Below, one piece after another: positions 1-9,242 of a stretch of DNA of 17,102 bases. How positions within the stretch are numbered: position 1 is the stretch's first letter; each line of letters begins with the position of its first letter. A program made the position numbers and the translations under genes. Below the pieces are notes generated by a model. It did not search any database and was not told where the DNA came from. It saw nothing but the letters and a program-made list of their open reading frames with translations. Source of the stretch: JBIOHJ01 sp044448905 (GTDB lineage Bacteria > Bacteroidota > Bacteroidia > AKYH767-A > OLB10). Location of the stretch: assembly GCA_044448905.1 (NCBI GenBank), contig JBIOHJ010000070.1, forward strand, positions 1-17,102, read 5' to 3'.

Positions 1-1
1 A

Positions 2-1894
2 TATAGAATCACTTCCTTCGAAGAATATCTTTCAGAATACAAAAGGAGTGTAGAAACTCCTGAAGCATTCTGGGCTGAGAAAGCTGAAAATTTTATTTGG
101 AGAAAAAAATGGGATAAGGTTTTAGAATGGAATTTTTCAGAACCAAATGTAAAATGGTTTATCAACGGAAAATTAAACATCACCGAAAACTGCTTAGACC
201 GGCATCTTAAGGACAAGGGTAATCAAACGGCTATCATTTGGGAGCCTAACAACCCGGAAGAAGCAGGAAGAAAAATTTCTTACAAGGAACTTCATTCTGA
301 GGTTTGCTGTTTCTCAAATGTTTTAAAAAATAACGGAGCAAAAAAAGGAGACCGCATTTGTATTTACATGCCAATGGTTCCCGAACTGGCAATTGCTGTT
401 TTAGCTTGCGCGAGAATTGGCGCGATACACTCTGTTGTTTTTGGAGGATTTTCATTTCAGTCATTATCTGACCGTATTCATGATGCCGATTGCAATATTG
501 TTATAACAGCAGATGGTGCTTTTCGCGGAGCCAAAGACATTCCTCTTAAAAGTATCGTTGACGAAGCATTATTAACCTGTCCTTCTGTAAAAAAGGTAAT
601 TGTTCTCAAACGAACTAACTGCACTGTACAAATGCAAAATAACCGTGATGTGTGGTGGCATGATGAAATAAAAAAATCAAATGCTGATTGTAAAGCAGAA
701 GTAATGGACTCTGAAGACATACTTTTCATTCTTTATACATCCGGTTCTACCGGGAAACCGAAAGGAGTAGTTCATACGACTGGTGGCTACATGGTTTACG
801 TTGATTATACATTCAAAAACGTTTTTCAATACAATGAGGGTGATATTTATTGGTGTACTGCTGATGTAGGATGGATAACCGGTCATTCTTATTTGGTTTA
901 CGGTGCTTTGCTTGCCGGGGCAACCACTTTAATGTTCGAAGGCATTCCTACTTACCCTGATGCAGGGCGTTTCTGGCAGGTAATAGACAAGCATAACGTC
1001 AACATCTTTTATACAGCACCTACAGCTATCCGTTCACTGGAAGCAATGGGATTGGATTATGTAAAACCTTACAAGCTTAATTCACTACGGGTACTTGGAA
1101 CCGTTGGCGAACCAATTAATGAGGAAGCCTGGCACTGGTATAACGATAATATCGGGAGAGGAAAATGTCCTATTGTTGATACGTGGTGGCAAACCGAAAC
1201 AGGCGGCATAATGATTTCACCGCTTGCTGGCATCACGAAAGCCAAACCTTCCTTTGCAACTCTTCCGCTTCCCGGTATACAGCCTGCCCTGATTGATGAA
1301 ACAGGAAATGAACTTAACGGAAATAATGTTGAAGGAAGGTTATGTATGAAATTTCCGTGGCCTGCAATAATCCGAACCACTTATAAAAATCATGAACGTT
1401 GTCGCGAAAATTATTTTTCTCAGTTCAAAAATTATTACTTCACCGGTGATGGCTGCAAGCGCGATGAAAACGGTTATTACCGGATTACCGGGCGGGTAGA
1501 TGATGTAATAAAAGTTTCAGGTCACTTGCTGGGTACTGCCGAAATCGAAAATGCTATTAATCAACATCCCGATATTGTTGAATCGGCTGTGGTGGGTTTC
1601 CCGCATGATATTAAAGGCTGGGGTATTTATGCGTTTGTAATTGATGAAAACGGAAGGAAAGATACCGATGAACTAAAAAAGGAAATCGTTCAAACTGTAA
1701 ATAAACTTATAGGACCCATTGCCAAACCCGATAAAATTCAAATTGTAAAAGGATTACCCAAAACCCGTTCCGGAAAAATAATGCGAAGGATTTTACGGAA
1801 GATTGCCGAAAACGATTTTGCAAATCTTGGCGATATCTCCACCCTGCTCGACCCTTCGGTAGTTAATAGTATTAAGGACGGGGCTTTATCCTAA
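2..1894 (+). CDS. acs: Acetyl-CoA synthetase (AMP-forming), N-terminus cut by window edge
   Basis: Activates acetate with ATP to acetyl-AMP and then forms acetyl-CoA (cytosolic, EC 6.2.1.1). The frame is open from base 2, giving 630 visible residues. The first visible residues (YRITSFEEYLSEYKRS) match the start region of Acs, so only a short N-terminal piece is missing; the family is about 650 residues. Visible motifs: P-loop YTSGSTGKPKG at 734-766; WWQTETGG at 1184-1207, containing the acetate-pocket Trp; the hinge region TGRVDDVIKVSGH near 1487-1525; and TRSGKIMRR at 1763-1789, whose Lys (codon 1775-1777) is the catalytic lysine that is acetylated in characterised Acs enzymes. One oddity: the usual SGHR is SGHL here (Leu codon 1526-1528). 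The gene converges on the BNR-propeller gene. The identification is firm from near full-length similarity to enteric Acs. Confidence 0.97.
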   Translation, partial: YRITSFEEYLSEYKRSVETPEAFWAEKAENFIWRKKWDKVLEWNFSEPNVKWFINGKLNITENCLDRHLKDKGNQTAIIWEPNNPEEAGRKISYKELHSEVCCFSNVLKNNGAKKGDRICIYMPMVPELAIAVLACARIGAIHSVVFGGFSFQSLSDRIHDADCNIVITADGAFRGAKDIPLKSIVDEALLTCPSVKKVIVLKRTNCTVQMQNNRDVWWHDEIKKSNADCKAEVMDSEDILFILYTSGSTGKPKGVVHTTGGYMVYVDYTFKNVFQYNEGDIYWCTADVGWITGHSYLVYGALLAGATTLMFEGIPTYPDAGRFWQVIDKHNVNIFYTAPTAIRSLEAMGLDYVKPYKLNSLRVLGTVGEPINEEAWHWYNDNIGRGKCPIVDTWWQTETGGIMISPLAGITKAKPSFATLPLPGIQPALIDETGNELNGNNVEGRLCMKFPWPAIIRTTYKNHERCRENYFSQFKNYYFTGDGCKRDENGYYRITGRVDDVIKVSGHLLGTAEIENAINQHPDIVESAVVGFPHDIKGWGIYAFVIDENGRKDTDELKKEIVQTVNKLIGPIAKPDKIQIVKGLPKTRSGKIMRRILRKIAENDFANLGDISTLLDPSVVNSIKDGALS

Positions 1895-1899
1895 AACCA

Positions 1900-1977
1900 A
1901 ACCATCATTCGAAATCCTTCCCATACGGGAGAAAATTCAAAATGACGGAACGGTTGAAATTTATATGGTTCTTTTTT
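1900..1977 (+). terminator. Candidate terminator structure downstream of acs
   Basis: An imperfect hairpin lies at 1911-1938: GAAATCCTTCCC, loop ATAC, then GGGAGAAAATTC, with mismatches in the middle. An outer six-base pairing, AACCAT (1900-1905) with ATGGTT (1965-1970), encloses it. The T-run CTTTTTT (1971-1977) follows directly. This would suit rho-independent termination of acs, but the outer stem is short and the enclosed loop long. No folding energy was calculated. Confidence 0.3.
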
Positions 1978-2002
1978 AAAAATTAACTTATTTAATCCCT
2001 TG

Positions 2003-5000
2003 TTATTCCTTCCACTCAGGCATTCTTCCCGGTGTGTAAGGCGCTTTGTTTTGCTCCAGCACGGCTTCCACTTTTTTGATTTCTGCATCAATGGATTTCA
2101 GTTCGGCAAGTAATGTGGTGAATTGCTTTGCAGCAACGTCATAAGACTTCATTGCAGTAACTGTTGGCGATGAAGTGGCAGTCCATAGCGAGCCTTCAAT
2201 TTGCCCGATGCGCCCGCTGATGGAAGGAGGTGTTTCAAATTCACGTTTTGCCATTGTAGTGTCGCCATTCAGCTTTATCTCTGCGTCAATCAACCGCTTT
2301 TCAATGGCATATACCTGCTCCGTTAGTGCCTGCAGGTTACCGCCTGCCTCGATAATCGCTGCTTTAATAAACTTGATTTTATTGTTCAGCTCTCCCTTAT
2401 AGGCTGAAGCCGCGCCTGTCGTTCTGCGCAGCTCGCTTACTTTTTTATAAAAAGCATCGAGCGCTTTTTTATCCGTTGTGGGAAGAGTGGCGGCATTGAG
2501 CGATTTGACGGTGAAAGACTGCGCGGCTACAATCTCCGTTAGTTTTCCGTCTTCAAACTTGCTGAGTGAAACTTTATAATTGCCGGGCAGGGCGAAATGC
2601 CCGGTTTCGGGCTGGTCGTAAGGATTGGTGGGGTCAGGTGCTTTAAAGCTCACAGGTCCTGGTGAGGCGTAACGGAAATCCCACACGATGCGGCTGAACC
2701 CTTTTTTAGCCGGGGCTTTTATTTTTCGCACCACGTTGCCTCCTTCATCGGTAACGGTGAAGAGCAGGTATGGTTCTGGCTGCGCATCTTCTAGGCGAAT
2801 AGAATCCATCGTGGGATAATACACCGGCTCTCCCTTTTTAATTTTTTCTTTTTCCGCTTCCTGCCTTTTTTCTTTGATGGTTTTGATATCGCTTTTCAGG
2901 TAATACGTAAATACTGCACCCACTTTTGGGTTAGGTGTTGAGAAAAAGCCTTCGCCCTGAAAACCTTTAAGCGGGGCGCCCCATGAACGTGATTCAACAA
3001 ACATCCATGAATCTTTAACGGGTGAAATAAATGCTTCTTTAGCAAGGTCATCTTTCTTTAAATTCCTCAGCGGGGTGTAGTCATCAAGAATATAATACCC
3101 GCGCCCGAAGGTGGCAATCACTAAATCATTTTCTCTTTTCTGTATGGCAATATCGCGCACTGCAATAGTGGGAAGCCCACCCTTAAGCCGTATCCATTTT
3201 TTCCCGCCATCAATGGTAAAATAAACTCCGAACTCGGTTCCGGCAAAAAGCAAATCGCGGTTCACAGGGTCTTCAGTAATGGAGTAAACGCTCCCGCGTT
3301 CCGGAAGATTGCCCTGTATGGGAGTCCATATAATCCCACCATCCGCGCTTTTGTAAACATACGGTTTGAAATTGCCATAACGGTGATGATTAAATGTGGC
3401 GTAAAAAATATTTTTGTCATGGTTAGATGGAATAATCTGGTTTACATATGTGCGTTCGGGCACACCGGTCCCGCCAGTAGCGGGATCAACCTTTGTCCAT
3501 GTTTTTCCTGAGTCTTTAGTAACATGGATCAAACCGTCATCTGTTCCGACCACAAGGTGATTTTCGTCAAAATAACTTTCGGCAATGGAAACCAATTGCC
3601 CGTAAAAATCGGTTGACTGATTTTTTGCAACGGCATCCATGCCCCATACTTTTCCCATCACAGGTAATTTATTCCTGTCGAGCTGGCGCGACAAATCACC
3701 GCTGATGACAGTCCATGAATCACCCCGGTCATCCGTGCGGAAAAGTTTATTGGCGCCAAAATAGAGCCTTGTGTTTTTGTGAGATGAAATAAGTAACGGT
3801 GAATCCCAGTTCCAGCGAAGAGCAGGTTCATTCTCTTCTTCCACGGGGCGTATGTCAACAGTCTCCCCGTTCTTTTTGTCATAACGTACAAGGCCCCCGT
3901 ATTGATACTGCGGGTAAACAATATCAGGATTTTCGGGGTCAATCTGCGTTTCGTAACCATCACCTTCCAGTGTAAAAAACCAATCGGCATTGGTAATGCC
4001 ATTCGCGCTGATGGTGCGTGACGGGCCACCCATGCTGTTATTATCCTGCGTACCTCCATACACGTTATAGAACGGTGCGGCATTGTCAACAGCCACTTTG
4101 TAAAACTGTGTCACCGGCAAGTTATCTTTAAACTCCCAGTTTGCGCCAAAGTCGTAAGTCTCGTAAATACCTCCATCGCAACCCACCAAGAGGTGCTTTG
4201 TTTCGGAAGGATCAATCCATATTGCGTGGTTATCCACATGTTTGTACTTTTCTCCGATTTTGTTAAAGGACTTACCTCCGTCTTTCGAAACCATCACCCA
4301 GAAATCCATATAGAAAACTTTGTCCACATCTTTCGGGTCGCAAAAAATTTCCTGGTAATAATTTCCGGCAGTGGCGTTATCACTCATCTTATCCCAGCTT
4401 GCCCCGCGGTTGACAGAACGAAACACTCCTCCTTTTTTATCGGATGCTTCAATAATCGCATACACATAATCGGGGTTAACAGGAGAAATTGCAAGGCCAA
4501 TCCTACCCTTGTCAACTTCGGGCAAACCTTTTTTTAAGGTGTCCCATGTAGCGCCTGCATCGGTGCTCTTGTAAATATTCGATTCAGGCCCACCGCTGAT
4601 GTACGTATAAACCTGCCTTCTTCGCTGGTGCGCACATGCATACAGCACGTTACTGTTGCGTGGGTCCATATGCACCTCGTTAAAGCCGGTATTCTCGCTC
4701 ACAAATAAAATCTGCTTCCATGTTTTTCCCCCATCAGCTGTTTTGTAAATGCCACGGTCACCTCCCGGGCTCCACAACGGCCCGTAAGCAGCAACATAGA
4801 CCACATCCGAATTTTTAGGATCAATGGCAATCATGCCGATGTGCTCGGAATTTTTCAGCCCTGTATTCTTCCACGACTTGCCGCCATCTTCCGATTTGTA
4901 AACACCATCGCCATAAGCAACACTGCGCTGGTTATTATTTTCACCGGACCCCACCCATACTACGTTACTGTTATTGGGATCCATTTTCACACAGCCAATG

Positions 5001-5296
5001 GAGTAAGAACCCTCGTTATCAAAAACAGGATTATAAGTAATTCCGCCATTGGAGGTTTTCCATACACCGCCCGATGCGGCAGCAACAAAATATTCTTTTG
5101 TATTGTTCGGGTTAACGGCAAAGTCAATCACACGGCCTGATGTTTTTGCAGGACCAATGCTGCGGAACGCAAGCCCGCTGAATGTTTCAGGTTTCCATGG
5201 GTCGTTCTTGTCAGGTGCAGTTTCTTTATTTTTTTGTGCCGCAGCATGTAATGACAAAAAAAAACAGGCAAGGGTAGCTAATATGTAATTTTTCAT
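2003..5296 (-). CDS. Secreted BNR/Asp-box (sortilin/VPS10-like) beta-propeller protein
   Basis: A 1097-residue exported protein. The signal peptide is MKNYILATLACFFLSLHAAA followed by QKNKE. Residues from about 40 to 720 contain around eleven Asp-box repeats (S/T-x-D-x-G-x-x-W type), for example YKSEDGGKSW, YKTADGGKTW, YKSTDAGATW, FRTDDRGDSW and VTKDSGKTW, which fold as propeller blades in sortilin/VPS10-like and sialidase-type proteins. Next comes a beta-rich segment (about 780-930) containing the motifs KIKAPAKKGFSRIVWDFR and PGNYKVSL. A helical, probably coiled-coil tail (about 940-1085) precedes the terminal PYTPGRMPEWKE. No T9SS sorting tail is seen. Members of this Bacteroidota family are often labelled glycosyl hydrolase because of the Asp boxes; I see no basis for a catalytic call. 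By eye the gene is richer in G+C than the rest of the window. The start fits the signal peptide; no clear Shine-Dalgarno precedes it. Confidence 0.85.
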   Translation of the reverse strand: MKNYILATLACFFLSLHAAAQKNKETAPDKNDPWKPETFSGLAFRSIGPAKTSGRVIDFAVNPNNTKEYFVAAASGGVWKTSNGGITYNPVFDNEGSYSIGCVKMDPNNSNVVWVGSGENNNQRSVAYGDGVYKSEDGGKSWKNTGLKNSEHIGMIAIDPKNSDVVYVAAYGPLWSPGGDRGIYKTADGGKTWKQILFVSENTGFNEVHMDPRNSNVLYACAHQRRRQVYTYISGGPESNIYKSTDAGATWDTLKKGLPEVDKGRIGLAISPVNPDYVYAIIEASDKKGGVFRSVNRGASWDKMSDNATAGNYYQEIFCDPKDVDKVFYMDFWVMVSKDGGKSFNKIGEKYKHVDNHAIWIDPSETKHLLVGCDGGIYETYDFGANWEFKDNLPVTQFYKVAVDNAAPFYNVYGGTQDNNSMGGPSRTISANGITNADWFFTLEGDGYETQIDPENPDIVYPQYQYGGLVRYDKKNGETVDIRPVEEENEPALRWNWDSPLLISSHKNTRLYFGANKLFRTDDRGDSWTVISGDLSRQLDRNKLPVMGKVWGMDAVAKNQSTDFYGQLVSIAESYFDENHLVVGTDDGLIHVTKDSGKTWTKVDPATGGTGVPERTYVNQIIPSNHDKNIFYATFNHHRYGNFKPYVYKSADGGIIWTPIQGNLPERGSVYSITEDPVNRDLLFAGTEFGVYFTIDGGKKWIRLKGGLPTIAVRDIAIQKRENDLVIATFGRGYYILDDYTPLRNLKKDDLAKEAFISPVKDSWMFVESRSWGAPLKGFQGEGFFSTPNPKVGAVFTYYLKSDIKTIKEKRQEAEKEKIKKGEPVYYPTMDSIRLEDAQPEPYLLFTVTDEGGNVVRKIKAPAKKGFSRIVWDFRYASPGPVSFKAPDPTNPYDQPETGHFALPGNYKVSLSKFEDGKLTEIVAAQSFTVKSLNAATLPTTDKKALDAFYKKVSELRRTTGAASAYKGELNNKIKFIKAAIIEAGGNLQALTEQVYAIEKRLIDAEIKLNGDTTMAKREFETPPSISGRIGQIEGSLWTATSSPTVTAMKSYDVAAKQFTTLLAELKSIDAEIKKVEAVLEQNKAPYTPGRMPEWKE

Positions 5297-5523
5297 AAGT
5301 GCGTTTAATTTTATCAGTTCGCTAAAATATGATATGCGCTTTAATTTTTTGAAAAAGAAACATCAATTCAGCATTTATATGTAATGTAGCTGTATTTCCC
5401 TGGGTACTGCCGGATTTTTAATTCTAAATTCCGGGAATGTGAAATCCAGGCAAAAAAAATCACAAAGAGTTACGATTTTTTTAAATCGGCTTATCTTTCT
5501 AAATTGCGGAAAAAATTTTAACC

Positions 5524-8196
5524 ATGATTAAAAAAATAATTTACATCCTCCTGGTTTTTATATTTCTTTATCCTGAAAACGGGATCGCACAACTTGGTAA
5601 TGTGTCTTATTCATTTCCTTCGGGATACACCTTTAACCAAATAAGAGAGAGACAAGATATAAAGGCAGATGCAAGTGATAATGTGTGGGTGGCTTTTAAA
5701 CTGATCGGGCTTGGAAAACTCAGTGGCGGGTTTTGGACTATGTACGACACTTTGAATTCAGGCATTCCTTCGAAAGACATTCGCGCAGTTGATTTTGACA
5801 TGACAAATAATGTATGGGTTGGAACATTAAACGGACTTGCAAAATACGATGGTTTTTCATGGACCATTTATAACACAATTAACTCAGGCTTGCCTTCAAA
5901 TAATATCAGGGGTATTGCATTTAACGGTGGCGATTTGTGGATAGGAACCATTGCCGGTGCAGTTGTTTTTGACGGAACCAACTGGAACACTTTTAGTACT
6001 TCCAATTCAGGCATAGCAGGCGATACTGTACTGTCATTTGCATTTGGCGGCAACGGGAAAATATGGATGGGAACTACTCGCGGCTTATCAGAATTTTACA
6101 ATAATACGTGGACTACATATAATTCAACAAATTCGGGATTACCTCAGCAGGTTAATACGCTTATTGCCGATGTAAATAATGATTTATGGATAAGTGCTGC
6201 TTCTGTTACCCCTGCTGGAAATGTGTATCTGTTGCAAAACGGTATTATCAAAAACTATATTACCCAGGTTTATGATCACAGCTTAATTACATTGGATATG
6301 CTTATGAGCAATTCAATGATTAAAAATGCGCAGAATAACGTTTTGATTCATGGGATTGTTTCAGGCTTCACGGCTGGTTTTTTAGAGATGCAAACTCCCG
6401 GCCCTTATTTTTATTATTCTGCATCGAATAATTACTTTTCCGGTCCATTCGGGGCACAGGCTGATATGGGTGCTGCGGGGCATCTATGGATTGCACGTGC
6501 ACTCGGTTTTTCACAGGACTCGCTTTGTATGTTTGATTTTAACACGTACACCCCTGTAACAGGAAACATGCTTTCTTACGTTAATTCTAATTTTCTCGAT
6601 ATAAATAAAACTAAAGCGCTCATTCATAACAGGGGCGATATGCACTGGAATTTTGAAGACTCGAGATACGAATCACCACAAGGCTCCGGGAAACATTCTG
6701 TTTTTGCTTCTGCATTGTGGGTTGGCGGCCTGGATGGCGGTGGGAACGTTCACCTTGCTGCCCAAACTTACCGGCAAACAGGATTTGATTATTGGCCCGG
6801 GCCTTTGGATACTGTTACCGGAACAATTGACACGGCAACCAGCAATCAATATGATAAAATCTGGAAGATAAACAGGGGCACAATCGCAAACTTTATTGCC
6901 AACTTCCTTAATGGGAATGTTGGAAATGGAACCTATCCCGTGCCTCCTGAAATTCTTACCTGGCCTGCACAGGGTACGGGTAATATCAGCCGTGATTTAG
7001 CCCCTTTTGTTGATTATAACAGTGACGGAATATATAATCCTTATGACGGGGATTATCCACTTATCAAAGGAGACCAGATGCTTTTCTGGATTTTCAACGA
7101 TATTTTATTTCCGCATACACAAACAGGCGGGCTTCCTTTCGGGTTTGAAATTCATGGCTCAGCTTATTCTTACTACTGCCCTACCGCACCTGACAGCGAA
7201 GACGTGGTTAATTACTCTACCTTTTATAATTACCGGATTATTAACCGCAGTTCTTCCGCGTATAATAATTTGCACATTGGTTTATGGAGCGATATGGAAA
7301 TAGGAGATGAAACCGATGATTTTTCAGGCTGCGACAGCCTTTTGAATTATACTTATACCTACAATCATCCGGATACCGATAATGTGTATGGCCCGAACCC
7401 GCCTATGCAAAATCAAATGTTGCTTAAAGGACCGCTTGCTGACCCGGGCGATGGTATTGATAATGACCATGACGGAACAACGGATGAGCCCGGTGAACGA
7501 AATACAATGACCTATTTTTTACGGTTCATAAATAGCGGAGGAAGTGTTCCTTACGGTAATCCAACGGTTGGAAATGATTATTATAATTACCTGCACGGCT
7601 TATGGAGAGACGGAACTCCAATGACGTATGGCGGAAATGGGTATGGCGGCACCACGCCTGTTGATTATTTATTTACGGGTGTACCTTATTCTGGCACGGG
7701 CTGGGATGCAATATCGGCAGGAGATACAGCCGAGGATGTACGGAATCTTCTTTCTACCGGTCCCTTTACGTTAGCTCCCGGTGAGGAAACTTCTGTTGAC
7801 TGGGCTTTGGTTTTTACATGGGACTCCACCTCGGCTAACGGGTTGAATACATCCATTGCACGGAATATCCAGGGTATTTCTAAAATAAAATACTGGTACG
7901 ATAATAATATAAATCCATCCTGCTGGACAGTAAATGTGGGAATAAGCCAGCCTCAGTACCAAAACGATTTTTTTGAAGTTTATCCTAATCCTGTGCATGA
8001 AAAATTGTATATTGAAATACCTTCGGAATATTTTCCCGTCAGCACATTCCTGGTAACTGATATAACAGGAAGAATTTCTTTAGCAGGAAAAGTTCATTCT
8101 GGCTATATACCTGTTGTTAATCTTATTCCCGGAATATATTTTGTGCAGGTTAAAAACGGAGAGAAAGTTTTACGGAAAAAGTTTATTAAAGACTAA
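5524..8196 (+). CDS. Secreted sensor-type propeller protein with T9SS type A sorting domain
   Basis: An 890-residue protein with an N-terminal signal peptide (MIKKIIYILLVFIFLYPENG). Residues about 45-230 carry two-component-regulator-type propeller repeats (VWVGTLNGLAKYDG, LWIGTIAGAVVFDG, IWMGTTRGLSEF), normally found in the periplasmic half of hybrid sensor kinases. No kinase follows. The middle (about 370-800) is a domain I associate with large secreted Bacteroidota proteins, recognisable by SVFASALWVGGLDGGG, AQTYRQTGFDYWPGPLD and a calcium-loop-like DPGDGIDNDHDGTTDE (640-655). The C-terminus from about residue 817 (FEVYPNPVHEKLYIEI ... GIYFVQVKNGEKVLRKKFIKD) is a T9SS type A sorting domain, so the protein should pass the outer membrane and be released or surface-attached. 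It is transcribed divergently from the BNR-propeller gene. The function is unknown; a role in surface adhesion or structure is only a guess. Confidence 0.85.
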   Translation: MIKKIIYILLVFIFLYPENGIAQLGNVSYSFPSGYTFNQIRERQDIKADASDNVWVAFKLIGLGKLSGGFWTMYDTLNSGIPSKDIRAVDFDMTNNVWVGTLNGLAKYDGFSWTIYNTINSGLPSNNIRGIAFNGGDLWIGTIAGAVVFDGTNWNTFSTSNSGIAGDTVLSFAFGGNGKIWMGTTRGLSEFYNNTWTTYNSTNSGLPQQVNTLIADVNNDLWISAASVTPAGNVYLLQNGIIKNYITQVYDHSLITLDMLMSNSMIKNAQNNVLIHGIVSGFTAGFLEMQTPGPYFYYSASNNYFSGPFGAQADMGAAGHLWIARALGFSQDSLCMFDFNTYTPVTGNMLSYVNSNFLDINKTKALIHNRGDMHWNFEDSRYESPQGSGKHSVFASALWVGGLDGGGNVHLAAQTYRQTGFDYWPGPLDTVTGTIDTATSNQYDKIWKINRGTIANFIANFLNGNVGNGTYPVPPEILTWPAQGTGNISRDLAPFVDYNSDGIYNPYDGDYPLIKGDQMLFWIFNDILFPHTQTGGLPFGFEIHGSAYSYYCPTAPDSEDVVNYSTFYNYRIINRSSSAYNNLHIGLWSDMEIGDETDDFSGCDSLLNYTYTYNHPDTDNVYGPNPPMQNQMLLKGPLADPGDGIDNDHDGTTDEPGERNTMTYFLRFINSGGSVPYGNPTVGNDYYNYLHGLWRDGTPMTYGGNGYGGTTPVDYLFTGVPYSGTGWDAISAGDTAEDVRNLLSTGPFTLAPGEETSVDWALVFTWDSTSANGLNTSIARNIQGISKIKYWYDNNINPSCWTVNVGISQPQYQNDFFEVYPNPVHEKLYIEIPSEYFPVSTFLVTDITGRISLAGKVHSGYIPVVNLIPGIYFVQVKNGEKVLRKKFIKD

Positions 8197-8212
8197 GGTT
8201 GCATGAATGATC

Positions 8213-8254
8213 CCGATTTAGTAAAAGGCAGTTTGGGAAACCAGAGTGAATCGG
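8213..8254. repeat. Nested inverted repeats between convergent genes, possible terminator
   Basis: The 85-base convergent gap contains CCGATT (8213-8218) pairing with AATCGG (8249-8254). Inside it is a small GTTT-GGG-AAAC hairpin (8231-8241). No T-run follows on either side, so a terminator role is weakly supported. Nothing else is visible in the gap. Confidence 0.2.
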
Positions 8255-8281
8255 TAAGTATAATTGTGTTGTAAAGTCCGC

Positions 8282-9040
8282 CTAAATGTCACCGGATGAC
8301 TGCTTGATAATTTTTACAGATGGTGACGAAGAAGCCTTTTTAAAAATTTTTACATAGTATATTCCGGCTGCAAGTTTTGCAGCATGTGCTGAACTGAAAT
8401 TATTATTTCCTGCAAAAGCATTTACTTTTTCTTTTGACACAATCCCCGCTTTGGCATCCAGAATCATAATGTCGCATTCTCCATCATCTTCAACTTTAAA
8501 CTCAATACTAAAATTATTAGTAAACGGATTTGGCTTTAGTGCAATAATTTCAATTGCTTCTTTTATTGCTTCAGACTCAACTGCGATAACCCTGCAATAT
8601 TCGAAATCACCGTTCCTATCGGTTTGTTTCAGGCGGTAATAATTTTTACCATTATTCGGATGCAGGTCATCAAGACTGTATTGCTTTAGAACAGTACTGT
8701 TTCCGGCACCTTCAATAGTTCCATACTCTTCAAAACAGGTACCATCATTGCTTTTCTCAACAGTAAAATAATCATTGTTTACTTCTGCTACTGTTGCCCA
8801 TGACAAAACTATTTTTCCATTTTTCGTTATACCTGTAAACTGTATTAGCTTAACTGACGTAGTTGACCCTTCTTTAACAGGAGCTGCCTTTGCCTTGTCG
8901 CCTGCACCAAAATTTCCATAGATCGAAAAAACAGCAAAAGCAATTGCGGTTATTACACTTGAAGCAACTATTAAAATCGTGCGGGTTTTTAATTGTAACC
9001 GGGTAGATTGGCGTGGTCTTAAGATTAATTTTTGTCTCAT
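8282..9040 (-). CDS. Membrane-anchored or secreted protein with fibronectin-like and T9SS-type C-terminal domain
   Basis: A 252-residue protein when started at 9040. That ATG has a well-placed AAAGGA five bases upstream, and translation from it begins MRQKLILRPRQSTRLQLK. An upstream in-frame ATG at 9172 would prepend 44 residues with no family character. A basic N-terminal stretch precedes a hydrophobic segment (about 22-41, ILIVASSVITAIAFAVFSIY), which is either a membrane anchor or a long signal peptide; AKA-AP at 50-54 could be a cleavage site. Residues 65-155 match a common Bacteroidota secreted-protein module (LSWATVAEVNNDYFTVEKS, GAGNS, YYRLKQTDRNGD). Residues 168-247 look like a T9SS type A sorting domain (LKPNPFTNNFSIEF ... 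GIYYVKIFKK). The protein is probably exported; its role is unknown. It converges with the propeller/T9SS gene and diverges from the hybrid kinase. Confidence 0.75.
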   Translation of the reverse strand: MRQKLILRPRQSTRLQLKTRTILIVASSVITAIAFAVFSIYGNFGAGDKAKAAPVKEGSTTSVKLIQFTGITKNGKIVLSWATVAEVNNDYFTVEKSNDGTCFEEYGTIEGAGNSTVLKQYSLDDLHPNNGKNYYRLKQTDRNGDFEYCRVIAVESEAIKEAIEIIALKPNPFTNNFSIEFKVEDDGECDIMILDAKAGIVSKEKVNAFAGNNNFSSAHAAKLAAGIYYVKIFKKASSSPSVKIIKQSSGDI

Positions 9041-9045
9041 AAATT

Positions 9046-9051
9046 TCCTTT
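9046..9051 (-). promoter_or_regulatory. Ribosome binding site that decides the start at 9040
   Basis: AAAGGA on the minus strand, followed by AATTT and the ATG at 9040. It is the clearest Shine-Dalgarno in the window and favours this start over the longer reading from 9172. Confidence 0.6.
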
Positions 9052-9065
9052 GAAAAATATGTATT

Positions 9066-9073
9066 CGAAAATA
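9066..9073 (-). promoter_or_regulatory. Possible Bacteroidota -7 box for the 252-residue T9SS-tail protein
   Basis: TATTTTCG on the minus strand is one mismatch from the Bacteroidota -7 consensus TAnnTTTG. A T-rich tract lies about 17 bases upstream in place of a clean TTG. The implied leader would be about 20 bases. The assignment is weak and rests on position and similarity only. Confidence 0.25.
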
Positions 9074-9242
9074 ACTGGCTGGAGTTTCTGAAAAACAGTT
9101 GATTGTACAATTGAAATAGCCCAAAAAGAAAATAATAAAAACATAAGTACAGCCTCCCAATTGATATTTCAAATACCAATCAATTTTTCAACGGAAAACT
9201 GTCTTTTCCTTAAACCAATTCTGCATTTTAGGTTAAAAGTAT

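Noticed and set aside
1911..1938. Shared repeat element between the acs 3' hairpin and the hairpin at 16338-16353 (both contain CGGGAGAAA)
   Set aside because: Only about nine bases match and the flanks differ; this is within chance for short GC hairpins in AT-rich DNA.
3658..4089. 143-residue minus-strand reading frame
   Set aside because: It lies in another frame inside the BNR-propeller gene, has no recognisable domain, and the overlapping frame is clearly the real one.
2003..5296. Annotation of the Asp-box protein as a glycosyl hydrolase or sialidase
   Set aside because: Asp-box repeats mark the propeller fold, not catalysis. No sialidase active-site pattern (FRIP motif, Arg triad) was visible.
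9041..9172. Longer start at 9172 for the T9SS-tail protein (44 extra residues)
   Set aside because: The extra residues have no family character, and the ATG at 9040 has a clear AAAGGA ribosome site and gives a sensible basic/hydrophobic N-terminus.
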